A stretch of DNA of 64,000 bases from JBBDYH01 sp040901795 (lineage in GTDB: Bacteria > Planctomycetota > Planctomycetia > Pirellulales > JALHPA01). Location: contig JBBDYH010000075.1 in assembly GCA_040901795.1 (NCBI GenBank), positions 1 to 64,000 of the forward strand, in the 5' to 3' direction. The notes below the pieces were generated by a model. The model saw only the letters and a program-made list of their open reading frames with translations. It had not been told where the DNA came from and did no database searches. This document shows positions 35,467 through 43,820 of the stretch, piece by piece. Each line of letters begins with the position of its first letter. The first letter of the stretch is position 1. The position numbers and the translations under genes are program-made.

Positions 35467-35664
35467 ATGAGCGTGGAAGAGTTGCAATCAGCCGTCGCGC
35501 GGCTTTCGCCCGAGGAAATGGCGCGATTCTCTGAGTGGTACGAGGACTTCGTCGCGGATCAATGGGATCGGCAGATCGAAGCTGACATCCTCGCGGGGCG
35601 ATTAGATGACGCGGGACGGAAAGCCGATGAAGATTTCAAAGCGGGGAGGTGCACTCCGCTTTGA
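35467..35664 (+). CDS. RelB-like antitoxin
   Basis: 65 residues. LSPEEMARFSEWYEDFVADQ, then WDRQIEADILAGRLDDAGRK and a short ED-F-KAG tail match the small acidic antitoxins that accompany RelE-like toxins. GGAGG lies eight bases before the ATG. It begins 60 bases after the clpC terminator and overlaps the next gene by four bases (TTGA). Confidence 0.8.
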   Translation: MSVEELQSAVARLSPEEMARFSEWYEDFVADQWDRQIEADILAGRLDDAGRKADEDFKAGRCTPL

Positions 35665-35918
35665 ACCATTTTGCCACGCCAGGCTTCTGGTTTCACTACC
35701 GCCGGTTGGCACCGGAAGTTCGTGAGCTCGCAGATAAGAACTTCGCGCTGATGCGGAACGATCCCCGGCATCCCTCCCTTCGATTTAAGAAGATCAGCGA
35801 CTATTGGTCGGCTCGCGTTGGTCGCCGACATCGCGCGCTCGCTAAAGAACGCGAGGATGGACTTGTCTGGTTCTGGATTGGGCCACATGACGAGTACGAG
35901 ATGTTTATTGCACATTAA
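35661..35918 (+). CDS. RelE/ParE-like toxin
   Basis: 85 residues. The pattern FWFHYRRLAPEVRELADKNF, then PSLRFKKISDYWSARVGRRH, then RALA and a VWFWIGPHDEYE strand is typical of the RelE/HigB-type mRNA interferase fold. Start: TTG at 35661 overlaps the antitoxin stop and has GGGGAGG eleven bases upstream. The GTG at 35649 abuts that same site and is less likely. It forms a type II module with the preceding gene. Confidence 0.78.
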   Translation: MNHFATPGFWFHYRRLAPEVRELADKNFALMRNDPRHPSLRFKKISDYWSARVGRRHRALAKEREDGLVWFWIGPHDEYEMFIAH

Positions 35919-36082
35919 TGAGCGGACACTCCGGCGCATGTCTTTCTTCGCCCGGCCCAGCTTAACCAAACTCGCTTACCAGTACGGTTATCTTAAGCGA
36001 TAGAGTTCCGCTAGCCGATACAATAGATCACCTGTGGAAGCGCCTGCGCGCTAAGATAGGTAAATCCGCCTGGCACTAGCCG

Positions 36083-36958
36083 ATGTCCACCGACATGCCT
36101 ATCGCCGATGCTGCTCTTCCCCGCCGCGGCGGGCCGCTGCGCGCGGTCCGCGAATGGGTTGCCGACCTGGGCCAGTTGACGATCGACTGGACCGTGACGG
36201 TCGGCGATGTGGCGATGTTCTTCTCGCGGACGCTAGCATGGCTCTTCACGCGCCTGCCGCGGCGCGAAACGCTGTTGCCGGCGTTTTACCAGATTGGCGT
36301 GCTGAGCCTGCCGGTCGTCGCGCTCACCGGCACGTTCATCGGCATGGTGCTCGCCGTCCAGAGCTACGCGCAGTTCCGCGTGATGCACCTGGAGACGCGG
36401 CTGGGCGCGGTAATCAATATGTCGCTGGTCCGCGAGCTCGGACCGGTGCTGGCGGCAACAATGTTAGCGGGCCGCGTGGGCAGCGCAATGGCCGCGGAAC
36501 TCGGCACCATGCGCGTCACCGAACAGATCGACGCGCTTACGAGCATGGGCGCGAATCCGATCTACTATCTCGTCGTGCCCCGGTTCCTCGGCTGCCTGGT
36601 ATTGATCCCCACGCTCACGATCATGGCCGACTTCATGGGCGTGGTCGGGGCCGCTTTCTACAGCATTCAGATCTTGAGCATCGATTGGCACCACTATTGG
36701 GAAAACTCACAGAAGTTCGTCGGCGCCTTTGACCTGTTCACCGGCGTGTTCAAGAGCCTGTTCTTCGGTGCGGCGATTGCGATCATCAGTTGTCACCGTG
36801 GCTTTCATTGCGATCCGGGAGCGGAGGGGGTCGGCCGCGCCGCCACTACCGCGTTTGTGTATTCGTTCGTCGTGATCTTGATTCTCGATTTGTTCCTGGG
36901 CATTGCGTTGGATGCGGTCTATTACTCGTTGTGGCCGGAAGGGGTGAAGCTGGTTTAA
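36083..36958 (+). CDS. mlaE: MlaE-family lipid transport permease
   Basis: 291 residues. MlaE/YrbE motifs: QIGVLSLPVVALTGTFIGMV, RELGPVLAATMLAGRVGSAM, TEQIDALTSMGANPIYYLVV and FFGAAIAIISCHRGF. It forms the membrane part of an ABC system that moves phospholipids between the inner and outer membranes. It is followed by the ATPase and the MCE protein in the usual order E-F-D, although a repeat separates them. A TACAAT -10-like box lies about 60 bases upstream. Confidence 0.94.
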   Translation: MSTDMPIADAALPRRGGPLRAVREWVADLGQLTIDWTVTVGDVAMFFSRTLAWLFTRLPRRETLLPAFYQIGVLSLPVVALTGTFIGMVLAVQSYAQFRVMHLETRLGAVINMSLVRELGPVLAATMLAGRVGSAMAAELGTMRVTEQIDALTSMGANPIYYLVVPRFLGCLVLIPTLTIMADFMGVVGAAFYSIQILSIDWHHYWENSQKFVGAFDLFTGVFKSLFFGAAIAIISCHRGFHCDPGAEGVGRAATTAFVYSFVVILILDLFLGIALDAVYYSLWPEGVKLV

Positions 36959-36982
36959 GGTTCAAAGTTCAAAGTTTTCGCG

Positions 36983-37103
36983 TTACAAGGCTCTGCCTTG
37001 GAACGCACTGCCCCGCAGGTTCTGCCTGCCGAATCCATTGGCCAATCTTTGTCCGCGAGGCAGAGCCTCGCGGCAGCGGGTTCCCAGGCAGAGCCTAGGA
37101 ACC
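36983..37103. repeat. Multi-hairpin GTTCCC-family element, diverged
   Basis: ACAAGGCTCTGCCTTG, GGCAGGTTCTGCCTGCC-like, CGCGAGGCAGAGCCTCGCG and GGTTCCCAGGCAGAGCCTAGG hairpins occur in series, as in the 10808-10940 copy. It fills the mlaE-mlaF gap. Confidence 0.75.
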
Positions 37104-37116
37104 AGGAAGTTAACGA

Positions 37117-37917
37117 ATGTCGAAGCCGCTCGTTGAAACTCGCGACTTGACCGTTCGCTTCGGTCGTCAGACCGTGCTGCGCGGAATCAGCCTCGCGGTG
37201 CCGAAAGGCGAGACCGTGGTGGTGATCGGCGAGAGCGGCTGCGGAAAGACGGTGCTATTGAAGTCGATCATCGGACTGGTGCGGCCGACGAGCGGCGAAG
37301 TGTTTTTCGACGGCCAGAACCTGGGCCGCCTCGGCGACAAGGAGCTGACGCGCGAGCGAATGCGGTTCGGGTTCGTGTTTCAGCAGGCGGCGCTGTTCGA
37401 CAGCATGACGGTGGCCCAAAACATCGCTTTTCCCTTGAAGGAGCACACTGCAAAGAGCGACGCGGAAGTCCGTGAGGTGGTGCGCTCGCTATTGGCCGAA
37501 GTCGGCCTGCCGGAGAGCGCCATCGGCAAGCGGCCCGCCGAGCTGTCGGGCGGAATGCGAAAGCGTGTCGGATTGGCCCGGGCCTTGGCGCTTAATCCGG
37601 AGGTCATGCTGTACGACGAGCCGACAACCGGTCTGGATCCGATTATGAGCGGCGTCATCAACGAATTAATCACGAGCACGCGGCAGGCCCATCCGGTGAC
37701 CAGCATCGTCGTCACGCACGACATGAACACAGCCAAGAAAGTGGCGGACCGCGTCGTCATGCTGTACCCCATTGGGCGGCTGAAGAACGACGAACCGCAA
37801 ATGATCTTCGATGGACCGCCGGGCGAACTGGAGCGAACCAAGGATCGCCGCGTGACACAGTTCGTCCGCGGCGAAGCGGGAGAGCGGCTGCGAGAGATGC
37901 AAGCGGCGAGAGCGTAG
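37117..37917 (+). CDS. mlaF: MlaF-family ABC transporter ATP-binding protein
   Basis: 266 residues. Walker A GESGCGKTVLLK (near 36), Q-loop FVFQQAALFDSMTV, signature LSGGMRKRVGLARAL, Walker B VMLYDEPTTGLDP, H-loop THDM. The Met-Arg-Lys variant of the signature motif is typical for Mla ATPases. It drives lipid transfer with MlaE and MlaD. Confidence 0.95.
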   Translation: MSKPLVETRDLTVRFGRQTVLRGISLAVPKGETVVVIGESGCGKTVLLKSIIGLVRPTSGEVFFDGQNLGRLGDKELTRERMRFGFVFQQAALFDSMTVAQNIAFPLKEHTAKSDAEVREVVRSLLAEVGLPESAIGKRPAELSGGMRKRVGLARALALNPEVMLYDEPTTGLDPIMSGVINELITSTRQAHPVTSIVVTHDMNTAKKVADRVVMLYPIGRLKNDEPQMIFDGPPGELERTKDRRVTQFVRGEAGERLREMQAARA

Positions 37918-37958
37918 AATGAAGAATGAAGCGGGAAGCGACCAATGACTGGACTAGC

Positions 37959-38027
37959 ATGTCATGCTGAGCGCAGCGAAGCATCTCGCGGATAATCGAG
38001 AGATCCTTCACTTCGTTCAGGATGACT
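37959..38027. repeat. TCATGCTGAGCG / TTCAGGATGAC inverted repeat
   Basis: GTCATGCTGAGCGCAGCGAAG and CTTCACTTCGTTCAGGATGAC are complementary arms around ATCTCGCGGATAATCGAGAGAT. It ends at the candidate ATG at 38022, which therefore lies inside the repeat. Confidence 0.75.
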
Positions 38028-38048
38028 AGCTCGACTTGGTTCAAAGCC

Positions 38049-39350
38049 ATGGACGATCGTGTTGCCCAATTCCGTGTCGGGGTTATGGTGCTGGCCACCA
38101 TTATCATTGCCGGCATCCTGATTTTGCTGTTCAACAGGTTTCCGGCGCTGGGGCAGGGAAGCTATACCATCCATGTTCGCTTTCCGACGGCCCCGGGCGT
38201 GGCGAAGGATACGCCGGTCCGCCGCAGCGGCATTCTCATCGGCCGCGTGAGCGACGTGGAGTTCGACGAGAACTATAATGTCATCGCCACACTCAAGATC
38301 GACGGTGATCACACGATCTTCGAAAGCGACGAAATCCGCATTACACGATCGCTCTTGGGCGATGCCGAATTAGAAGTCGTTCGATCGATCCCCGCGCAAG
38401 CCGCCGAACAGCCGCGCGAGGCCGCAAAGCCGGAGATACCCGAGGCGCGAAAGAATGGCGGGGGGCCATTCAGTATTGCCGTGCTGCGGACATCGCCCCA
38501 CAAGCCTTATCTGCTGGCGGTGCTGCAGCCGCAACTCGCCCAGCAACCGACGCCGATCCGCGATGCTCAGCCGGCCAAGCCAGCTCCGGCCCCAAGCGCG
38601 CCGCCGCCGCCGCCGCGACGCGCAGCCGATGTACCGGTGCCCGAAGGCGCGCTGATCGAAGGGCGTGTTGGCGTGGGACCGCTCGAGGCGCTCGACGCGC
38701 TCCAAGACGACTTTAAGCGTGCCGCCGACTCGCTGACTGGGGCCGGTAATGAAGTTGGGGGCCTCGCCCGCAACCTCAACGGGCTCTTCGAGCGCAATGA
38801 GCAGCAAATCGACCGCATCATCAACCAGGCCGACCGGGCGCTGGCGAGCTTCGAGGTCGCCATGAGCAACGTCAACGAGATCTTGGGCGACCCCAAGGTA
38901 CGAGCGAATGTCAAGCAAGCGCTGCAGGACCTGCCGACGATGCTGCAGGAGACGCAACGGGCCATCGCCGGGATCGAAGGGGCCATGCGATTGGTCGAGA
39001 CCAACCTGCGGAACCTGGAAGGGTTCACGGAACCGCTCGGCCAGCGCGGCGAAGCGATTGTCGGCAACATCGACAGCAGCATCGCCCGGCTCAATCAGTT
39101 GCTCGGCCAACTGGAGGTCTTTAGCCGTTCGTTGAACAGCGGCGAAGGGACGCTGGGACAATTGATCAATAACCCGGAAATCTATCAGCAGATCAACGAG
39201 GCGGCGGCCACCATCAACGATCTGACCAAGGAGCTCCGGCCAATTCTCAAGGACGCTCGCATATTTTCCGACAAGCTGGCGCGACATCCGGGAATTATCG
39301 TCCGCGACGCGGTCAAGCCAGGCTCAGGCACGAAGTGGAGCACCAAGTAA
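38049..39350 (+). CDS. mlaD: MlaD-family MCE-domain protein
   Basis: 433 residues from ATG 38049. An in-frame ATG at 38022 lies within the palindromic repeat and would add nine residues; neither has a good ribosome-binding site. One N-terminal helix (VGVMVLATIIIAGILILLF) anchors it. An MCE domain follows (VRFPTAPGVAKDTPVRRSG, IGRVSDVEF, RITRSLLGDAELEV). Then come a Pro/Ala-rich linker (about 180-200) and a long helical coiled-coil-like C-terminus. It binds lipid in the Mla pathway. Confidence 0.92.
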   Translation: MDDRVAQFRVGVMVLATIIIAGILILLFNRFPALGQGSYTIHVRFPTAPGVAKDTPVRRSGILIGRVSDVEFDENYNVIATLKIDGDHTIFESDEIRITRSLLGDAELEVVRSIPAQAAEQPREAAKPEIPEARKNGGGPFSIAVLRTSPHKPYLLAVLQPQLAQQPTPIRDAQPAKPAPAPSAPPPPPRRAADVPVPEGALIEGRVGVGPLEALDALQDDFKRAADSLTGAGNEVGGLARNLNGLFERNEQQIDRIINQADRALASFEVAMSNVNEILGDPKVRANVKQALQDLPTMLQETQRAIAGIEGAMRLVETNLRNLEGFTEPLGQRGEAIVGNIDSSIARLNQLLGQLEVFSRSLNSGEGTLGQLINNPEIYQQINEAAATINDLTKELRPILKDARIFSDKLARHPGIIVRDAVKPGSGTKWSTK

Positions 39351-39353
39351 TAA

Positions 39354-39452
39354 GAACCGCTAACAATAGTAACCCGACGCGTAAGCGAGGCCGAATCTGC
39401 CGGTTCCTCGCTCACGCTTCGGGTTACTGTGTGCCGGTTGTGTTAGCGGTTC
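39354..39452. repeat. GAACCGCTAACA nested inverted repeat
   Basis: Outer arms GAACCGCTAACA and TGTTAGCGGTTC; inner arms AGTAACCCGACGCGTAAGCG and CGCTCACGCTTCGGGTTACT. The 99 bp unit is a near-perfect nested hairpin, MITE-like. A second inverted repeat (GCTGAATGATGAACGCTGAA ... TTCAGCATTCATCATTC) follows to 39537. Confidence 0.8.
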
Positions 39453-39537
39453 TAAGGCTGAATGATGAACGCTGAATGACGAACTGGCACAAGATTCTCC
39501 GCTCTTCATCGTTCAGCATTCATCATTCATCGTTCTT

Positions 39538-40230
39538 TCATCCCGGCGGCAAGTACTGTGGCGGGTTGTATGGCGGAGGAGTGGCTGGGACGACCGGCTG
39601 CGCTCCGATCGGAGGCGCGGCGGCTGGTCCGCCTCCGGGCGGCGCGAAGAGGGGTGTCTGACCGGCCGGTGGAGCAATCCTAGGGCCTGGCTTGGCGGGT
39701 TCGGGTAGTATCAACGGAGGCGCAGCAGCGCCAGGTGTGGGACCGGTCGGCACGAGTATTGAGTCAACTGCCGGCATGACGCCCGAAGCCTGTCGGACGC
39801 CGCTGGCCTCGCGGAGTTGCTCGGCGCGCGAGAGCAATTGGTCAGTCGGCACGGCTTGCAGTGGAAGGAGCTGATAATTGATCACCCGCTCATCGCGGAT
39901 CTCGCCGGGCACGAGGATCTCTGAGACGAAGTCAAGCGGCGGAATCTGATACCACGGCGTCGGAATTGGCTGGTTCACCACCAGCGTCTCGTACCCCGAT
40001 TTGACGAGGCGAATCTTTCGCGTCCCGTAATAGACAAAGTCAGTGGAGACCGGCGTCGTGCCGACTTCTTCATCGCCGACATAGACGCGGGCGCCGGGCG
40101 GGTTACTGCGAATGGTCAACCGCCGCTGCACACAGCCGCCGATCGTTACGGCCATGACCAGCGACAATAGGACACGGGGCACGTTCCCAAACTGCACGAG
40201 CCGGCGAAACTTGAAACGGTTCGTTTGCAT
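39538..40230 (-). CDS. PEGA-domain lipoprotein
   Basis: 230 residues. A signal sequence ends in the lipobox TIGGC with Cys near residue 33. A PEGA-like module follows (LTIRSNPPGARVYVGDEEVG, then TPVSTDFVYYGTRKIRLVK). The second half is very Pro/Ala/Gly-rich and probably unstructured. The gene is a membrane-anchored surface or periplasmic protein of unknown function. The ATG at 40230 is chosen because it directly precedes the signal peptide. Confidence 0.82.
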   Translation of the reverse strand: MQTNRFKFRRLVQFGNVPRVLLSLVMAVTIGGCVQRRLTIRSNPPGARVYVGDEEVGTTPVSTDFVYYGTRKIRLVKSGYETLVVNQPIPTPWYQIPPLDFVSEILVPGEIRDERVINYQLLPLQAVPTDQLLSRAEQLREASGVRQASGVMPAVDSILVPTGPTPGAAAPPLILPEPAKPGPRIAPPAGQTPLFAPPGGGPAAAPPIGAQPVVPATPPPYNPPQYLPPG

Positions 40231-40350
40231 GGAGGCGCAAGAAAAGGCGACGCTATGGGACGAGCGCCCAAGGCCGAGAGCCGGCCGATCCGCGAAAAGG
40301 GTCGGCCGGGGAGTATAACGACGGCCCGCGGCCTGACCTAGAGCGGTTGC

Positions 40351-40439
40351 AGTAGGTCCCGCTTGCCGAGCGGGACCTTGAACCACGAGTGGCCTCCAAT
40401 TTCGAAGCCGCAGGTCCCATCCGGCAGATGGGACCTACT
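40351..40439. repeat. GTAGGTCCC inverted repeat
   Basis: AGTAGGTCCCGCTTGCCGAG with CGGGACC, and GGTCCCATCCGGCAGATGGG with ACCTACTT, are two hairpins whose outer arms are mutually complementary. It lies in the divergent space between the lipoprotein and the PP2C gene. Confidence 0.75.
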
Positions 40440-40576
40440 TGCGTTCGTTGCTATCACTCTATACCTCTTGCCCTGGCGGTAGTTAGAATTGCAGCCGCGG
40501 GCGCAAGCGGCCCAGGCCACCGGACACGCGTGGCCTTGCAAGCAGTGTCTGCGACTTCCCGCCCACAGGTCGATTG

Positions 40577-41905
40577 ATGGACGCCAAAGTCAACTGGAGC
40601 AATTACCTGGAGCACGCTACGCTCTCGGACTTGGGCATGCGTCGCGGCAGCAACCAGGACGCCAGCGCGTCGGTATTGGCCCCGGATGAGCAGAGCTGGC
40701 GTCGCCGCGGGCATGTGTTCATGGTGGCGGATGGCATGGGCGCGCATGCGGCAGGGGAGTTGGCCAGCCAGCTCGCGGTCGAAGGCGTTCCGTTCTCGTA
40801 CCACAAGATGCCCGACGCGCCGCCGCCCGATGCAATTCGCAAGAGCGTGCGCGAGGTCAACCAGCAGATCAATCGCCGCGGCGAGGCCAACGCCGAATTC
40901 CGCGGCATGGGCACGACCGCCAGCGTGCTGGTAGTTCTGCCGCAAGGGGCGCTGGTGGCGCACGTCGGCGACAGCCGCGTCTATCGTCTGCGCAAGTCGA
41001 CGCTCGAGCAGCTCACGTTCGATCACAGCCTGGTCTGGGAGATGTCAGCCGCCGGGCAGATCGCCAAGGAGGACCTGCCCCAGTTTGTTCCCAAGAACAT
41101 CATCACGCGCTCGCTGGGTCCGCACGCCGAGGTTCAAGTCGATCTGGAAGGTCCGTATCCCACCGAGCCGGGCGACACGTTTCTGTTGTGCAGCGACGGG
41201 CTCACCGGGCAGTTGAAGGACGAGGAGATCGGCGCGATCCTCGGTTCGTTGCCGCCGGACGAGGCGGCGCGCGTGCTGGTCGATCTGGCCAACCTGCGCG
41301 GCGGGCCGGACAACATCACGGTGATCATCGTCCGCGTCGTCGGTAATCCCCCCGGCAGTGGCGCAGCCGAGCCGCTGGCCGTGACCGAGGACCTGAGCGA
41401 GCTGCGCGCTCAAAAACTGATGCGCGTGGTGATGCTCTCGTTCGCCGCCGTCTGCCTGGTGGCGGCGATTGTGCTGTTCAGCCTGGAATTTCGAATTCCG
41501 GCGCTGGTCAGCGTCGCGGCGGCGGTCGTGCTGTTTGCCCTGGGGATGTTGCAGAGCGGTTCGTCGGCGGAGCCGCAGTTGCGCTACTTGCGCCCGGGGG
41601 CCACGTTGGGCAAAGGACCGCATGTCCGCGTCGAGTGCCCACCCGGCGAGGCGTTCGTCGGAGACTTGCGAAAGCTGGTGGATCAGCTTCGCGACGCCGC
41701 GACGGAAGGCAACTGGTCGCTCGATTGGAGCAAGTTCAACAGCTACAGCCGGCAGGCGGAGACCGCGGCCGAACAGCGGAATTACGCTCAGGCGGTGCGC
41801 GATTACGCCCGCGCGCTGCGCGCCATGATGACCGAGCTGCGCAACCAGCGGCTGAAGGGGAAGAAGGCCGAGCCGGAGGACGGCGAGAGCCTGATCGGGC
41901 GCTAA
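40577..41905 (+). CDS. PP2C-type Ser/Thr protein phosphatase
   Basis: 442 residues. The N-terminal PP2C domain (about 15-255) has RRGSNQD, VADGMGAH, GMGTTAS, HVGDSRVYR, LLCSDGLT and GGPDNITV, so the metal-binding Asp residues are present. Two adjacent helices follow (about 275-320, VVMLSFAAVCLVAAIVLFSL and VSVAAAVVLFALGML), then a basic C-terminal region. It probably opposes Hanks-type kinases encoded elsewhere. The ATG at 40577 is chosen over the TTG just before it. Confidence 0.93.
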   Translation: MDAKVNWSNYLEHATLSDLGMRRGSNQDASASVLAPDEQSWRRRGHVFMVADGMGAHAAGELASQLAVEGVPFSYHKMPDAPPPDAIRKSVREVNQQINRRGEANAEFRGMGTTASVLVVLPQGALVAHVGDSRVYRLRKSTLEQLTFDHSLVWEMSAAGQIAKEDLPQFVPKNIITRSLGPHAEVQVDLEGPYPTEPGDTFLLCSDGLTGQLKDEEIGAILGSLPPDEAARVLVDLANLRGGPDNITVIIVRVVGNPPGSGAAEPLAVTEDLSELRAQKLMRVVMLSFAAVCLVAAIVLFSLEFRIPALVSVAAAVVLFALGMLQSGSSAEPQLRYLRPGATLGKGPHVRVECPPGEAFVGDLRKLVDQLRDAATEGNWSLDWSKFNSYSRQAETAAEQRNYAQAVRDYARALRAMMTELRNQRLKGKKAEPEDGESLIGR

Positions 41906-42556
41906 TGGGTTTATGGCGTGGTCGCCCTGGGTGTCGCCTGCCGGCACCTTTTGTTCATGGCGATGCACGAACCGATTACTGCGCATTGGAATTGAATTTT
42001 CGCGAAAATAATTCAAATCACGGATTTTGCGCAGTAATTCAGGCGACGACCGTGGCGCGGATGGCCGCAAGTTCTTGTGCCAGGCGGCGATGCAACTCTT
42101 GGCGTCCATCCGCACGCCGGAATTGCTGCGCTTTTGTTTGCGCGCTATTGCGCTTGTGTGGTACCCCCAAGGGGCGTTTTTGCAGACTGTCGAGTTATTG
42201 CACTAAAAACGGGGTTTCCGTGAAGAAACTCGAGAGCGCGAGAGACAGGGTTGCTGTGCTAAGGTGTTGCTCGCGGAGCGAGTTGAGTCGATTGCAAGAG
42301 CGGCGGGACCGGGGGTTTTTTTCACTTTTGAACGCAGTTAGAAGTCGAGAGAAGTAGAGATCCGCGGCGGCGCGGAGGCGCCGAAGTTGCAAAACTGCGG
42401 CCAAAGTGGCAGCCCTTGAGCCACAGGCGGGCATGTAAGGCTGTCGAGGAAGAAGGTTCGACAGCGGTCGCATTGTCAAACAGCGGAGCGCCAGGTGCGA
42501 GTGCCGCAATTAGTGGCCATTAGTATACACTATGGCGGCGCGTTTGTCAAGGGTGA
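41906..42556. other. Gene-poor region with a long imperfect hairpin
   Basis: No convincing gene. At 41975-42038 ATTACTGCGCA pairs with TGCGCAGTAAT, and the interior is centred on TTTTCGCGAAAA with TTGAAT flanks, giving an imperfect stem of about 64 bases. Further downstream come small GC stems (GCGGAGCGAG, GGCGGCGCGGAGGCGCC). A 104-codon minus-strand frame (42195-42509) has no recognisable feature. Confidence 0.5.
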
Positions 42557-43629
42557 TGTCAAACTTCAAATGCAGCGCCGGCCGATAAGTGGTGTTGGAT
42601 AAAGCATCGCTGGGCCGTACGAATGTCGCGACTTAGGAAACGACGTTCGCATGGAGGCCCAGCGATGGCAGAACATCTTATCTTGCGGGAGCGGCAGTCC
42701 ATAGCTCGATTGTGGAAACAACGCAGGTCGAAGGCAGAGATCGCACACATCCTGGGGCGGACCCGGAGCACGATCACCCGTGAACTGAAAAGGAACATGG
42801 GTCGGAACGGTTATCGCCCCCGCGAGGCACAACAGATGGCTGCACAACGGCGCCAGCGGTGCCGGCAGCCGGTCAAGATGTCCGAACCGATTCTGGCGTC
42901 TTATACGTCAAAGAGAAGCTGGAGCTCCGCTGGTCCCCAGATCAGATCGCCGGGCGCAGGAGGTTGGACTTTTCGCGGAAACCCGCGCAGCACGTCTCAC
43001 GGCAGTCGATCTATACCTGGATCGGTCAGCAAGGAGACGAGGCAGACCATTGGCGTTCGCGGCTGCGGCGGGGTGGGCCGAGGCCACAAAAGGGCGGGCA
43101 TTTGAAGGGTTGTGTGAGCATTAAGGGGCGGCCTGTCATCGTCGATCGCAGGCGACGCTATGGCGATTGGGAAGGAGATACGGTGGTCGGGCCGATGCAT
43201 CGCAACGGGCTACTGACTGCGGTGGAACGCAAAAGCGGCTACCTGCGGATGGCCAGGCTCGACAACCTGAAGTCCGAGACAGTGGTCCAGGGCGCGAAGC
43301 GTAAATTGGGAGATCTGCCCTCCTCGTTGCGGCGCACGATGACGTTTGACAATGGAACGGAGTTCGCGCAGCACGCGAAGCTCTCGCGCCAATTAGAAAT
43401 GGCGGTGTACTTTGCCCAGCCGTACTGCTCCTGGCAACGGGGCACCAACGAAAACACCAACGGCCTGGTGCGCCAATTTTTCCCGAAAGGAACCGACTTC
43501 CAGCGGATCAGTCACCAGGAGGTGGCCCGCGTGGAGACTTTAATCAACGAACGTCCTCGCCGACGTCACGCATATCGGACACCCGCGGAAATCCTTGCCA
43601 CACGATTGTGTTGCGTTTGATGTTTGACA
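42557..43629 (+). mobile_element. IS30-family insertion sequence
   Basis: Imperfect 18-bp terminal inverted repeats are visible: TGTCAAACTTCAAATGCA at 42557-42574 and the complement of TGTCAAACATCAAACGCA at 43612-43629, with two mismatches. The interior codes for an IS30 transposase in two frames. Length is about 1.07 kb, as expected for the family. No clear target duplication can be read. Confidence 0.85.
42665..43620 (+). pseudogene. IS30 transposase, frameshifted
   Basis: The N-terminal half (ATG 42665) has an HTH region with RRSKAEIAHILGRTRSTITR. Around 42895-42905 the frame changes, and LYVKEKLELRWSPDQIAG continues the protein. The catalytic domain then has GDWEGDTVVG (first Asp), TFDNGTEFA (second Asp) and NENTNGLVRQFFPKG (Glu). 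All DDE residues are therefore present, but no single frame spans them. No obvious slippery heptamer is seen, so inactivation or a sequencing error is more likely than programmed frameshifting. Confidence 0.82.
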
Positions 43630-43820
43630 CTGCCCAAGGGGTCTTCTATGCCAGGGTCACAGCAAGAAACGCGAATAGCCACACATGAATACAGTCGACC
43701 AAAATGAGACACGTTTGGCTGCCTTTATAATCATGCGGAATCCATGCGGATCGCCCGACCGCCTCATCTGCAATAATCGACCTTCCTGTCCCAGTGCCTG
43801 TCCCCTTTCTCCTACGAATG

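Noticed and set aside
42195..42509. 104-codon minus-strand frame after the PP2C gene
   Set aside because: No ribosome-binding site, no recognisable motif, composition not protein-like.
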